Positions 6,987-15,466 of a stretch of 64,000 nucleotides of DNA are shown in pieces. Position numbers and translations under genes: made by a program. How positions within the stretch are numbered: position 1 is the first letter of the stretch; each line of letters begins with the position of its first letter. The notes under the pieces were generated by a model. The model was not told where the DNA came from. It saw only the letters and a program-made list of their open reading frames with translations, and ran no database searches. The DNA comes from Candidatus Polarisedimenticolia bacterium (GTDB lineage: Bacteria > Acidobacteriota > Polarisedimenticolia > Gp22-AA2 > AA152). Location: contig DASYRE010000011.1 of the NCBI GenBank assembly GCA_036004685.1, positions 1 to 64,000 of the forward strand, given 5' to 3'.

Positions 6987-7912
6987 AGATCCCACAGCCT
7001 CGTGCTGAAGTAGCGCTCCCCCAGATCGGAGAAGACGGTGACGATCCGCGCCCCGGGGGCGTCCCGGGCCACGGTCAAAGCCGCGCTGAGATAGGCTCCC
7101 GAAGATTGTCCCACGAACAGGCCGCGCCGGGCGAGACTGTGGCACAGCGCGTAGGCCTCCTCGATGGTCACTCGGATCCGCCGGTCGATCACGCCGGCAT
7201 CGAGAATCTTCGGCACGATGTCTTCCGGCCTCTCCAAGGGCTTGAGCCCTTCGATGCCGGGAAAGGACTCGGGGACGACGCAGACGACCTGGATCTTCGG
7301 GTCGTGGGACTTGAGGCGGCGGCCGACCCCGGTGATCGTCCCGCCGGTGCCGATGCCGGCGACGAAGTGGGTGATCCGGCCGCCGCTCTGCTCCAGGATC
7401 TCCTCCGCCGTCGTCTCGTAGTGCGCTCTCCAGTTCTGCTCGTTGGCGTACTGGTCCGGCATGAAGTAGCGGGGGGGATCCGATTCGGCGATCCGGTGCG
7501 CCTCCCGCAGCGCCGCGTCGTACCCCTCCACCGGATCGGTCTCGACCAACTGCGCCCCGTGGGACAGGATTCGCTTCTTCCGCTCGACCGAAGCGTTGCC
7601 GGGGACGACCAGCTTCACGTCGAGACCCATCATCGAGCCGATCATGGCGTAGGCGATTCCGGCGTTGCCGCTGGAGGAATCGATCAGCGTCCGGCCGGGG
7701 GTGAGCTCGCCGGAGAGCGCGGCCTGCAGAAGCATGAACAGGACGGGGCGATCCTTGATCGAGCCGCCGGGGTTCGTCCATTCCGCTTTGGCGAGGACCT
7801 CGGAGCCGTTCCGGGGGAGCTCCGGCACCTCGACGCGGAAGAGGCGCGTTCCCCCAATCAGGGCGAGGGACGGATATTTCTCGAGGAACGGGCGGAAGCG
7901 CTCGGGAAGCAT
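6983..7912 (-). CDS. cysM: CysM-like cysteine synthase (PLP-dependent)
   Basis: A 309-residue fold-type II PLP enzyme with ATG at 7912, 14 bases after the previous gene. The PLP lysine lies in NPGGSIKDRP, the substrate loop in SSSGNAGIAYA and the phosphate-binding loop in GIGTGGTITGVG. The family forms cysteine from O-acetylserine or O-phosphoserine and a sulfur donor. Its placement directly after a ubiquitin-like carrier/E1 fusion and a JAMM protease mirrors the CysM-CysO-Mec+ route of Mycobacterium, in which thiocarboxylated carrier protein supplies the sulfur. I infer that this enzyme uses the carrier in the same way. Cystathionine beta-synthase-type activity is the main alternative. Confidence 0.88.
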   Translation of the reverse strand: MLPERFRPFLEKYPSLALIGGTRLFRVEVPELPRNGSEVLAKAEWTNPGGSIKDRPVLFMLLQAALSGELTPGRTLIDSSSGNAGIAYAMIGSMMGLDVKLVVPGNASVERKKRILSHGAQLVETDPVEGYDAALREAHRIAESDPPRYFMPDQYANEQNWRAHYETTAEEILEQSGGRITHFVAGIGTGGTITGVGRRLKSHDPKIQVVCVVPESFPGIEGLKPLERPEDIVPKILDAGVIDRRIRVTIEEAYALCHSLARRGLFVGQSSGAYLSAALTVARDAPGARIVTVFSDLGERYFSTRLWDL

Positions 7913-7926
7913 CGCCCCGGCGCCCC

Positions 7927-9378
7927 TCAGCGCGCCGCGCCGGCGGGAGCGGCGCAGAAGGCCTCGTAGTCGATGAAGCCGGGGAATCGCGCGCCGTCGC
8001 CGCAATAGGCGCAGCCCGGATCGCGGCGCAGCCGCAACGTCCGGAACTCCGCCTTGAGCGCGTCGTAATGGATCAGGCGCCCGATGAGGGGATCGCCCGC
8101 GCCGAGGAGCAGCTTCACCGTCTCCACCGCTTCGAGCAGCCCGATCACGCCGGGCAGCACGCCCAGGACGCCGGCGTCGGCGCAGGAGGGGGCCAGATCG
8201 GCGGGGGGCGGCTCCGGGTAGAGGCAGCGGTAACAAGGCCCTTCCGGCGGCTTGAAGATCGTCACCTGGCCCTCGAAGCGATAGACGCTGCCGTGGACGT
8301 TCGGCTTCTTCAGGAGGACACAGGCGTCGTTGACCAGGTAGCGAGTGGGGAAGTTGTCGCTGCCGTCGACAATCAGGTCGTAATCCCTGAAGATCTCCTC
8401 GACGTTGGCGCTGCTCAGACGCGCCTCGATGGCGTTCACCTTGATGCCGGGGTTCAGGCCCAGGATCGTCTTGCGCGCCGATTCGGTCTTGGGCATTCCG
8501 ACCCGATCCACCGCGTGCAGAATCTGCCTCTGGAGATTGCTCTCGTCCACGACGTCGAAATCGACGATGCCGAGCGTCCCGACGCCCGCGGCGGCCAGAT
8601 AGTAGGCCGCCGGCGAGCCGAGTCCCCCGGCGCCGACGAGGAGAACCTTCGCGGCGAGCAGCTTGAGCTGTCCCGTCTCCCCCACCTCCGGGATCATCAG
8701 GTGACGGCTGTAGCGCCGGCGGTCCGCCTCGGAAAGGGTCCGGGGGACGACCACCTCGTTTCCCTCGTTGCGCCACTGGTTGAACCCGCCCGACATCGAG
8801 GCGACGTTCTCGTACCCGAGGCGCTGCAGGCTCTCGGCCGCGAGGAGGGAGCGATTCCCGCCGGCGCAATAGGCGACGATCGGGGTCTTCCGGTCGGGGA
8901 CCAGCCCTTCGATCCGCATCTCGAGAAAGCCGCGCGGGATGGGGACGGCGCCCGGGAGGTGGCCTTGCTCCACTTCGTCCTTCTCGCGCACGTCCAGCAG
9001 CACGAAGGGCTCCCGGCGCTGCCGGCGGGACTTCACCTCGGAAGGCACGACCTCCTTGACGGTCTTGCGGATCTGGTTCATGAGATCCCGGATGGTCGGG
9101 GCCGCCCCGCCGGCGATCGCCGGCACGATCGCCAGCACGTCGCCGTCCTTCACCTCGGAGTCGAGTCCCTTGAGATGGCGGATCTCCTCCTCGTTCAGGA
9201 AAAGGTTCACGAAACGCCGGAGCTCCCCTCGATCGTCGCAGAGCCGGGCGCGGATTCCGGCGCATTCCTCCTCGAGGCTCGCCAGGACCTCCCGGACGGT
9301 GCGGCCCGCGACGCGCACCTCGTCCCGGCCCTGGGTCAGGGGACGCAGCGGCGTGGGAATCTTGACCTGAATCGACAT
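7927..9378 (-). CDS. Sulfur-carrier protein / rhodanese / E1-like (MoeB-ThiF) fusion
   Basis: A 483-residue protein, ATG 9378 after AAGGAGGAAAGC. Residues 1-91 are a MoaD/ThiS/CysO-like ubiquitin fold ending in the diglycine 90-91 (VPAIAGG). Residues 100-215 are a rhodanese with catalytic Cys171 in CAGGNRS. From about 225 to the end is a MoeB/ThiF adenylyltransferase with the ATP loop GAGGLG (249-254), VDFDVVDESNLQRQ and zinc pairs CYRC and CAYC. E1 enzymes adenylate the carrier C terminus and rhodanese supplies persulfide sulfur, so all steps of thiocarboxylate formation are on one chain. Unusually, the diglycine is internal, so it must be exposed by cleavage or the carrier role passed to another protein. 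MoeB with an uncleaved accessory domain is the alternative. Confidence 0.9.
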   Translation of the reverse strand: MSIQVKIPTPLRPLTQGRDEVRVAGRTVREVLASLEEECAGIRARLCDDRGELRRFVNLFLNEEEIRHLKGLDSEVKDGDVLAIVPAIAGGAAPTIRDLMNQIRKTVKEVVPSEVKSRRQRREPFVLLDVREKDEVEQGHLPGAVPIPRGFLEMRIEGLVPDRKTPIVAYCAGGNRSLLAAESLQRLGYENVASMSGGFNQWRNEGNEVVVPRTLSEADRRRYSRHLMIPEVGETGQLKLLAAKVLLVGAGGLGSPAAYYLAAAGVGTLGIVDFDVVDESNLQRQILHAVDRVGMPKTESARKTILGLNPGIKVNAIEARLSSANVEEIFRDYDLIVDGSDNFPTRYLVNDACVLLKKPNVHGSVYRFEGQVTIFKPPEGPCYRCLYPEPPPADLAPSCADAGVLGVLPGVIGLLEAVETVKLLLGAGDPLIGRLIHYDALKAEFRTLRLRRDPGCAYCGDGARFPGFIDYEAFCAAPAGAAR

Positions 9379-9402
9379 ATCCGCTTTCCTCCTTGCTGCG
9401 AT

Positions 9403-9867
9403 TTACGACCCGGCGATCCGGGACGGCTCCTCGTGAAAGATCCCGTCTCGGAGCACCCACGAGCGCCAGGAGGCCACGCGGCCCGCCGCGACTTCGAGGA
9501 TGACGTAGGACCAGGACTCGGAGGCCTGCCAGATCTCCTCGGCGCGCTGCCGGTCGGTCTCAGAGGGCCGCGAGGGATGATCGGGATGCGAATGGTAGAC
9601 GCCGACCACCTCCAGCCGGCGAGCCTGGGCCTGGCGCTCGATCCGGATGTAGTCGAGGGGATCGAGATCGTAGCGATCCGCGGCGCGCTCGCGGTTCAGG
9701 TTGCGGGCGGGGTGAATCTCGAGGACGTTGCGGACGCTCCTTCCCTCCTCGTAGCTGCCGATGAGGAGGCCGCACACCTCGTGCGGATAGCCTTCTTCGC
9801 CGTGACGCTTCAACCGATCGAGCCCCCGCGCTTCCAGGATCAACACGTCCGCCTCACCGCCGCGCAC
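9403..9867 (-). CDS. mec: Mec+-like JAMM/MPN+ metalloprotease
   Basis: A 154-residue single-domain protein. The JAMM zinc site is complete: Glu30 in PHEVCGLL and His92-x-His94-x10-Asp105 in YHSHPDHPSRPSETD. In Mycobacterium the homologue Mec+ releases cysteine from the CysO-cysteine adduct. Here the gene is first in an operon with the carrier/rhodanese/E1 fusion (24 bases downstream) and the CysM-like synthase. It could also cut the fusion after the internal diglycine; this second role is my inference. Iyer and Aravind's group described bacterial JAB/E1/ubiquitin-like operons of this kind, so the association itself is known. Confidence 0.9.
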   Translation of the reverse strand: MRGGEADVLILEARGLDRLKRHGEEGYPHEVCGLLIGSYEEGRSVRNVLEIHPARNLNRERAADRYDLDPLDYIRIERQAQARRLEVVGVYHSHPDHPSRPSETDRQRAEEIWQASESWSYVILEVAAGRVASWRSWVLRDGIFHEEPSRIAGS

Positions 9868-9932
9868 GCAACTATCCAGAAATGCTTGAGAAGCGAGTAT
9901 AGCACAGGCGTTTCGGCGCCCTCTTGGAATGG

Positions 9933-9958
9933 AAAAGGGGCAGGCTTGCGCCTGCCCC
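9933..9958 (-). terminator. Rho-independent terminator
   Basis: A perfect 9-bp stem GGGGCAGGC/GCCTGCCCC with a 4-base loop is followed on the minus strand by TTTTCC. It lies downstream of tRNA-Lys and just upstream of the JAMM protease gene, so it should end the tRNA transcript. Confidence 0.8.
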
Positions 9959-9991
9959 GTCCCGACTCCGCAATGCCGGAGCGATGAATCC

Positions 9992-10067
<76 letters not shown>

Positions 10068-10154
10068 GTCTCTTCGAAAAAGGGGCGCATTCTATTACGC
10101 CCGCGAAAGCGGCGTCAACGGCTTCCAGTGAGAAGACCGCTCTGGAGATAAGGT

Positions 10155-10230
10155 TGGGGTGAGTGGAGGGTTTCGAACCCTCAACCCCCTGGGCCACAGC
10201 CAGGTGCTCTGCCGTTGAGCTACACCCACC
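10155..10230 (-). tRNA. tRNA-His (anticodon GTG)
   Basis: The anticodon loop is CTGTGGC in a CCTGG/CCAGG stem, with T arm GGTTCGAAACC. The extra 5' G opposite discriminator C, typical of tRNA-His, is encoded and CCA is encoded. Confidence 0.95.
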
Positions 10231-10252
10231 GCACTGAGGAACGATCGCATTC

Positions 10253-10330
10253 TGGCGCGCCTGGAGGGATTTGAACCCCCGGCCAACGGCTTAGAAGGCC
10301 GTTGCTCTATCCGGGCTGAGCTACAGGCGC
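10253..10330 (-). tRNA. tRNA-Arg (anticodon TCT)
   Basis: Acceptor GCGCCTG/CAGGCGC, anticodon loop CTTCTAA, T arm GGTTCAAATCC, discriminator G and encoded CCA. It is the first member of the three-tRNA cluster. Confidence 0.95.
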
Positions 10331-10348
10331 CTGAGGCTGAGACCCCCA

Positions 10349-10378
10349 ACTCTACCACGCGCGCGCAGCGAGTGTAAA
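10349..10378 (-). promoter_or_regulatory. Sigma-70-type promoter of the tRNA-Arg/His/Lys cluster
   Basis: On the minus strand TTTACA (10378-10373), an 18-base spacer, then TAGAGT (10354-10349). The -10 ends 19 bases before the tRNA-Arg 5' end. Confidence 0.55.
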
Positions 10379-11068
10379 TCACGGCGCGGACCGACTGAAG
10401 CGCTTCCCATCGCCGGGGAGCTGGACGATCTCGCGATGCGCGTCGAACCAGCCCGCCCAGAAAGGAAACAGCCAGGTGGCGGCGCCGACGAGGGCGAGCG
10501 CCCGCACGCCGGGCGGCGGGGTGCCCTGCGCGGCCCCGGCATAGGCGGCCGTCAGGAAGAGGACCAGGGACCAAAAGCCATAGGTTCCCGCCCGGTCGCG
10601 CGGGCGCGTCACCGACGCGTAGAGCCAAACTGCGGCGGCGAACATGGCGCTCTCCACGAGAACGGTTCCGGCGATCGAGTTCCAGAGACCCAGGCCGACG
10701 CGCGGCCCGCCGGGGTAAAGCGGCATGTCGGGACGGTGCATCACGACGTCGAGAAACCAGTGGCTGAGGACTCCGGCGGCGATCACGACGGCGCCTTCGC
10801 GGTATCGGGAGAAGGCGAAGTATCCAAGCGCGAAAGCGGCCGCCCACCCCGCCGCCGCCAGAAGGCTGTGCGACCAGGGATAGCTGACGAATTCCAGCGG
10901 CGTGAACCGCGTGTCGCCGGGAGCGATTCGGACGCGCTCCCAGCCCGCCAGCACGAACAGAGGCCAGAGGAGATCGAGAAGCAGCGGCGCCGCCATCAGA
11001 GGCCCGAGCGACGCCTTCGGGGCGATCTTCTTCGAGGCGAAGCCGACGGCGAAATGGCCGATGAACAT
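10379..11068 (-). CDS. YdjM-like (DUF457) membrane-bound metal-dependent hydrolase family protein
   Basis: A 229-residue integral membrane protein with about five or six hydrophobic segments. The family signature histidines and aspartates are seen in GHFAVGFASKK at the start, PWSHSLLAA, and LSHWFLDVVMHRPDMPL in the middle. The family is related to LexA-induced YdjM and annotated as a putative membrane metal-dependent hydrolase, with no proven substrate. It lies 27 bases downstream of the ABC-F gene on the same strand and may be co-transcribed with it. Confidence 0.75.
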   Translation of the reverse strand: MFIGHFAVGFASKKIAPKASLGPLMAAPLLLDLLWPLFVLAGWERVRIAPGDTRFTPLEFVSYPWSHSLLAAAGWAAAFALGYFAFSRYREGAVVIAAGVLSHWFLDVVMHRPDMPLYPGGPRVGLGLWNSIAGTVLVESAMFAAAVWLYASVTRPRDRAGTYGFWSLVLFLTAAYAGAAQGTPPPGVRALALVGAATWLFPFWAGWFDAHREIVQLPGDGKRFSRSAP

Positions 11069-11095
11069 ACGGCGACTCTCCTCTCCGTGCCGGAT

Positions 11096-13084
11096 TCAAG
11101 AGCTCCGCGAATCCTCACGCTGCAGATCCGAGGTCGCTTCGTCCCACTCGTCGTAGAGATGAGCCAGCTCGATCTCGATGCTCTTCTTCTCCTCGCCGAG
11201 GGCGCGGGCGACTCCGGGCTCCTTGTAGGTCTCGCCCGCGGAGAGAAGGGATTCGATCTCCTTGAGGCGCGTCTCGTGCGGCAGGATCTTCTCCTCGAGC
11301 CGGACGATCCGGTCGCGATAGATTTTCAGCTCGCGCCCGCGCCGGTTGCGCGCCTCGGCGTCGAGGCGGCGCTGTTCGCGCGCCGGAGGCGCGGAGGACG
11401 GCGCCTTCGACGCGCCTCGGGAGGGCGCGGTGGAGGCCGACCCCGTCGCCGCCGCGCGCGCCCTGGCCGAGGGCGGGACCGCCGCGGGAACCTGCGACGC
11501 GGCCAGGTAATCGTCGTACCCGCCCCGGGTCAGAAGGAGGCGGCCCGCCTGGAAGGCGGCGACGCGGGTCGCCACCTTGTTGATGAAATAGCGGTCGTGC
11601 GACACGAACAGCAGCGTTCCGCTGAATCCGGCGAGCGCCTCTTCGAGCGCTTCGCGCGTCGGCAGGTCGAGATGGTTCGTCGGCTCGTCGAGGAGCAGGA
11701 AATTCCCGGGATCCAGCGTCAGGCGCGCCAAAGCCAGGCGGTTCTTCTCGCCGCCGCTGAGGACTTCGACCTTCTTGAAGACCTCCACTCCCGAGAACTG
11801 GAAGATTCCCAGAAGGGAGCGAAGCTGACCCACGGTCTTCGAAGGCGCCCAGGCCTGCATCTCCTCCAGCACCGTCCGGCCGGGGGTCAGGCTCTCGAGG
11901 ACGTGCTGCGCGAAGTAATGCAGGATCACCTTCTCGCCCAGCTCCAGCGTGCCGCCGTCGGGGCCGAGGCGCCCGGCGATGATCTGGAGCAGGGTGCTCT
12001 TGCCGCAGCCGTTCGGGCCCACCAGGGCGATCCGATCGCCCCGATGGATCTCCAGATCGACGCCGTCGAGGACCCGGTTGGCGCCGTAGGCCTTCCTGAT
12101 TCCGGTGAGAATCGCCACGCGCTGCCCCGATCGCGCCACCGCCGGAAAATTGAACCGCCACGAGAACTCCTCCGACATCGTCTCGGTGCGCTCCATCTTC
12201 TCCAGCATCTTGATCCGGCTCTGGACCTGCCGGGCCTTCGTCGCCTTGTAGCGAAATCGCTCGATGAACCGCTCGATCTCGTCCACCCGATGGGCTTCCT
12301 GCGCCGCCTTCTTGGCGGCCAGCTCGCGGGCTTCCTCTTTCTGGAGGCGAAAGCGATCGTAGTTGCCGGCCCAGACGCGGACGCGTCCGCTGTCCACTTC
12401 CGCGATCGAGCCGGCCAAGCGGTTCAGGAAAGTCCGATCGTGCGAGACGATGATGAGCGCGGAGGGGGAATCGGACAGGAACGACTCGAGCCACCCGATC
12501 GCCTCGAGGTCGAGGTGGTTGGTGGGCTCGTCAAGCAAAAGGTAATCGGGACGCCGGAGCAGGAGCGCCCCCAGGGCGGCCCGCATCCGGTAGCCGCCGG
12601 AGAACTCCCTGAGAGGCCGGGCGTGATCCTCCGGCGCGAAGCCGAGACCGCCGAGGATGATCTTGGCGCGGATCTCCAAATCGAAGCCGCCGGCGACTTC
12701 GAAACGGTGCTGGACGTCCCCGGAGAGGCGGGTGAGGCTCTCGAGCCTCTCTCCCGTGGCGGTGGCCATTTCGTGATGCAGCCGCTCCAACTCCTTTTCG
12801 AGCGCCGCCACTTCGGCGAAAGGCTCTAGCAGGGCGTCGAGAAGCGTCCCTTCCGGAAGGCGCGCCCCCTCCTGGGGGAGATAGCCGAGCGCAAGATGGC
12901 GCGGGACGTCCACCTGTCCCTCGTCGGGCTCCTCGAGACCGGCAATCAGCCGGAGGAGCGTCGTCTTGCCGGCCCCGTTCGGGCCGACCAAGCCGACGCG
13001 CACCTGGACGGGAATCGACCAATCGACCCCTTTGAGGACCTCATGGACGCCGTAGTTGCGAGCGACCTTCTGCAGACGAATCAT
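11096..13084 (-). CDS. ABC-F family ATPase (ribosome-associated type)
   Basis: A 662-residue protein with two ABC cassettes and no membrane domain: first Walker [10 protein letters not shown], signature [21 protein letters not shown]; second Walker [10 protein letters not shown], signature [21 protein letters not shown] linker rich in charged residues (the P-site tRNA interaction motif region) joins them. The C-terminal 130 residues are an alanine/serine linker and a coiled coil as in Uup and YheS. ABC-F proteins act on the ribosomal E site to rescue stalled translation or resist antibiotics. Which subgroup this is cannot be decided here. It is preceded by tRNA-Arg and tRNA-Pro on the same strand. 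Confidence 0.92.
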   Translation of the reverse strand: MIRLQKVARNYGVHEVLKGVDWSIPVQVRVGLVGPNGAGKTTLLRLIAGLEEPDEGQVDVPRHLALGYLPQEGARLPEGTLLDALLEPFAEVAALEKELERLHHEMATATGERLESLTRLSGDVQHRFEVAGGFDLEIRAKIILGGLGFAPEDHARPLREFSGGYRMRAALGALLLRRPDYLLLDEPTNHLDLEAIGWLESFLSDSPSALIIVSHDRTFLNRLAGSIAEVDSGRVRVWAGNYDRFRLQKEEARELAAKKAAQEAHRVDEIERFIERFRYKATKARQVQSRIKMLEKMERTETMSEEFSWRFNFPAVARSGQRVAILTGIRKAYGANRVLDGVDLEIHRGDRIALVGPNGCGKSTLLQIIAGRLGPDGGTLELGEKVILHYFAQHVLESLTPGRTVLEEMQAWAPSKTVGQLRSLLGIFQFSGVEVFKKVEVLSGGEKNRLALARLTLDPGNFLLLDEPTNHLDLPTREALEEALAGFSGTLLFVSHDRYFINKVATRVAAFQAGRLLLTRGGYDDYLAASQVPAAVPPSARARAAATGSASTAPSRGASKAPSSAPPAREQRRLDAEARNRRGRELKIYRDRIVRLEEKILPHETRLKEIESLLSAGETYKEPGVARALGEEKKSIEIELAHLYDEWDEATSDLQREDSRSS

Positions 13085-13132
13085 GGATCAGCTGCCGGAT
13101 GTTCGGGTGGTTGTTGCCCGGTGAGGAGGAAG

Positions 13133-13209
13133 TGGCGCGCCCGAGAGGATTCGAACCTCCGACCCCCAGCTCCGGAGGCTGGTGCTCTATCCAGCTGAGC
13201 TACAGGCGC
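13133..13209 (-). tRNA. tRNA-Arg (anticodon CCG)
   Basis: Acceptor GCGCCTG/CGGGCGC, anticodon loop CTCCGGA in CCAGC/GCTGG, T arm GGTTCGAATCC, discriminator G and encoded CCA. Confidence 0.95.
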
Positions 13210-13242
13210 GCAATTCCGGACCGGCGGGAAAGACCTCAGGAT

Positions 13243-13319
<77 letters not shown>

Positions 13320-13349
13320 CAAAATCGTCAAAGCCCCGTGGAGCAGTGA

Positions 13350-13378
13350 ATTATGTCGCAGGGTGCGGTTGAAGTCAA
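13350..13378 (-). promoter_or_regulatory. Promoter of the tRNA-Pro/tRNA-Arg pair
   Basis: On the minus strand TTGACT (13378-13373), a 17-base spacer and CATAAT (13355-13350). The -10 lies 30 bases before the tRNA-Pro 5' end. Confidence 0.75.
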
Positions 13379-13393
13379 CGCCGGCGGAAGAGG

Positions 13394-13990
13394 TCAGGCG
13401 ACGGGACCCTGTCCGCCGGGGGCCCAGGTCGGAAGCGCGTCGGGGTTCACTCCCACCGCGCCGAGGGCGTGGGTCCAGACTCCGTCGGGCTCGGGAGAGA
13501 ACAGGATCTCCTGGCGCGGCGGCGCGGTGAGCCAGTCGTTGCGCAGGATCTCCTGAAGGAGCTGTCCGGGCCCCCATCCCGCGTATCCCAGGAAAAGCCG
13601 GAAGAGGTCGGGGGGCCGCGCCGCGATCTGGGTCAAGTCGGTGATGCTCCGGGTGAGCCTCAATCCAGGCAGTCCCGGGATGATCGAGTCGCCCGGCCCG
13701 GCGTCGGCGGTGCCCGCCACGCTCACGTCGTACAGCACCGTTCCGAGGTGGGGATGGACCGGGCCGCCGAAGTAGACGGCGAGATCGGGCTTCCCCTTCC
13801 ACTCGATCCCCATCTCCTTGAGCATCTCCCGGACGGGACTCCCCGTCCGCCGGTTGACAATGAATCCGAGGCTCCCCTCGGCGTCGTGGTGCACCAGAAG
13901 GATGACGCTGCGATGGAAAAAGGGGTCCTGGATCTGGGGCATGGCCAGCAGGACGAGGGGAGCGCTCAGCTCCGCGTGGCTAGCGGTCAT
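13394..13990 (-). CDS. yqgE: YqgE/AlgH family protein
   Basis: A 198-residue protein of the UPF0301 family: [43 protein letters not shown] and [17 protein letters not shown] are the conserved blocks. The first of these is the family's entry motif. AlgH was first linked to alginate regulation in Pseudomonas but the biochemical role is unsettled. The gene is divergent from ychF across a 390-bp region that contains the 87-bp repeats. Confidence 0.9.
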   Translation of the reverse strand: MTASHAELSAPLVLLAMPQIQDPFFHRSVILLVHHDAEGSLGFIVNRRTGSPVREMLKEMGIEWKGKPDLAVYFGGPVHPHLGTVLYDVSVAGTADAGPGDSIIPGLPGLRLTRSITDLTQIAARPPDLFRLFLGYAGWGPGQLLQEILRNDWLTAPPRQEILFSPEPDGVWTHALGAVGVNPDALPTWAPGGQGPVA

Positions 13991-14058
13991 CAGCGTCCCC
14001 CGTAGGCCGCGGGCCGAGCGCGCCGTCCGCCGCCCGACTCATGAGATTTCCGGCCATG

Positions 14059-14255
14059 CCGTACACCGTCGGCTTCATTATCTTGTCATGCTCCGCATAA
14101 GCCGCGGCTGGCGAGCCACGACGCCTCTCTTGCCAGGCGCGAACATACCGTACGCCGTAGGCTTCATGTGTATCACGCTCCGCATAAGCCGCGGCGGGCC
14201 AGCGACGATGCTTCCTGCCATTCGCGAGCGTAACGCACGCCGTCGGCTTCATGCG
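14059..14255. repeat. 87-bp imperfect tandem repeat, about 2.3 copies
   Basis: The core CCGTACRCCGTMGGCTTCAT occurs at 14059-14078 and 14148-14167, with a variant at 14233-14252, giving periods of 89 and 85 bases. Between the cores, CGCTCCGCATAAGCCGCGGC (with a one-base variant in the first copy) and a GCCAGG-type segment are also repeated. The whole unit is therefore tandem, not just the core. It fills the intergenic space between yqgE and the ychF promoter. Each unit contains short self-complementary stretches (GCCGCGGC). Read on the minus strand the units stay open in one frame, but I see no ribosome site and do not call a gene. Confidence 0.75.
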
Positions 14256-14307
14256 GTCTTTTATTGTACTGCAATCCCGCCGACTTCCTTCCCGCACAAT
14301 GCGAAGT

Positions 14308-14336
14308 TTGACAGCTCCCGGACCGGTCCCTAGAAT
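14308..14336 (+). promoter_or_regulatory. Sigma-70-type promoter of ychF
   Basis: TTGACA (14308-14313), a 17-base spacer, TAGAAT (14331-14336). It lies 44 bases before the GTG start of ychF and directly beside the tandem repeat. Confidence 0.85.
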
Positions 14337-14380
14337 GCCTTGGTTTCCCTCCCTGCTCGCAGACTCCCCGGAGGAGCGCG

Positions 14381-15466
14381 GTGAAGATCGGCCTGCTGGG
14401 CTTTCCCAAGGTCGGCAAGACCAGCTTGTTCAACATCCTGACCGGCTCCACGCTTTCGGTCGAGAAGTTCTCGACCGGGAAGGCGGAGCCTCACCTGGGG
14501 ATCGCCAAGGTCCCCGACGGAAGGCTCGACAGGCTCGCCGCGATGTTCAAGCCGCGCAAGCTCACCCCGGCGGCCGTGGAATACCTCGACGTCCAGGGTC
14601 TGGCGAAGGGGGAGACGAAGGATCCCCTTTTCCTGCGGGAGATGCGCAACGTCGACGCCATCGCCCACGTCGTCAGGGCGTTCGCGGACGAGGAGATTCC
14701 CCACCCCGAAGGATCGCTGGATCCGGCGCGCGACCTGGAGACGATGGAGACGGAGTTCCTCCTGTCGGATCTGGACGTCGCCTCCCGGCGCGTCGAGAGG
14801 CTGAATCAGAATCTGAAGAAGGCGAAAAGCCCGGAGGACGAGAAAGAGCTCGCGGTCCTGAGCCGCTGCCTCGAGGCGCTGGAGCGCGAGACGCCGATCC
14901 GCTCGCTGTCGTTCTCTCCGGAGGACGAGAAGCGCTTGCGAGGCTTCGCCTTCCTCACCGCGAAGCCGCTCTTGGGGGTCGTCAACATGGGAGAGGAGGA
15001 CGCGTCGAGGATCGACGCGTTCCAGGGCCACTACGGTCTCGATGCCTTCGCCGCCAAGCCGAAGGTGGCGCTGTGCGCCGTCTCCGCCAAGATCGAGATG
15101 GAGATCGCTTCCCTTTCTCCGGAGGATGCCGCCGAATTCCTGCGGGATCTCGGGATGCGGGAGCCGTGCCTCGATCGCATCCTGCGGGCTTCCCACCGCC
15201 TCCTCGGGCTCTCGGTCTTCTTCACCGCCGGCGAGGACGAGGTCAAGGCGTGGTCGATCCCGGCGGGATGCCCGGCCCAGCGGGCCGCCGGGGCGATTCA
15301 CTCCGACATCGAGCGGGGATTCATCCGGGCCGAGGTGGTGGCCTACGATCGGCTCATGGAAGCCGGCTCGCTGGCGATCGCCCGCGAGAAAGGCTGGTTC
15401 CGGCAGGAAGGCAAGGAATACCGCGTCGCCGACGGCGACGTGATCAACTTCAAGTTCAACGTTTAG
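14381..15466 (+). CDS. ychF: YchF/OLA1-type ATPase/GTPase
   Basis: A 361-residue protein starting at GTG 14381 after GGAGGAG. The G1 loop is GFPKVGKTS, the G3 region reads EYLDVQGLA and the G4 site is VVNMGEED, where YchF proteins replace NKxD with NxxE and bind ATP as well as GTP. A coiled-coil insertion (residues 120-180) and the C-terminal TGS-type domain (AIHSDIERGFIRAEVV to DGDVINFKFNV) complete the family layout. YchF associates with ribosomes and stress responses. The G1 sequence differs from the usual GLPNVGKST, marking a divergent branch of the family. Confidence 0.92.
   Translation: MKIGLLGFPKVGKTSLFNILTGSTLSVEKFSTGKAEPHLGIAKVPDGRLDRLAAMFKPRKLTPAAVEYLDVQGLAKGETKDPLFLREMRNVDAIAHVVRAFADEEIPHPEGSLDPARDLETMETEFLLSDLDVASRRVERLNQNLKKAKSPEDEKELAVLSRCLEALERETPIRSLSFSPEDEKRLRGFAFLTAKPLLGVVNMGEEDASRIDAFQGHYGLDAFAAKPKVALCAVSAKIEMEIASLSPEDAAEFLRDLGMREPCLDRILRASHRLLGLSVFFTAGEDEVKAWSIPAGCPAQRAAGAIHSDIERGFIRAEVVAYDRLMEAGSLAIAREKGWFRQEGKEYRVADGDVINFKFNV

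Noticed and set aside
5193-7013. Long plus-strand open frame (606 codons) opposite the sulfatase-like gene
   Set aside because: It is the antisense shadow of a GC-rich gene: arginine/glycine-rich, with no domain and no ribosome site, while the minus strand carries clear family motifs.
6987-7781. Upstream extension of the sulfatase-like frame through the cysM-like gene
   Set aside because: The extension is arginine-rich and overlaps a complete PLP enzyme gene; a GTG at the 4-base overlap gives a proper signal peptide.
10436-12829. Plus-strand open frame of 797 codons opposite the YdjM-like and ABC-F genes
   Set aside because: Low-complexity antisense product; both real genes on the minus strand have full sets of conserved motifs.
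14059-14255. CRISPR array or attC cluster in the 87-bp repeat region
   Set aside because: The period is about 87 bases with no constant 25-40-base repeat and unique spacers, and no GTTRRRY/RYYYAAC pair is present.
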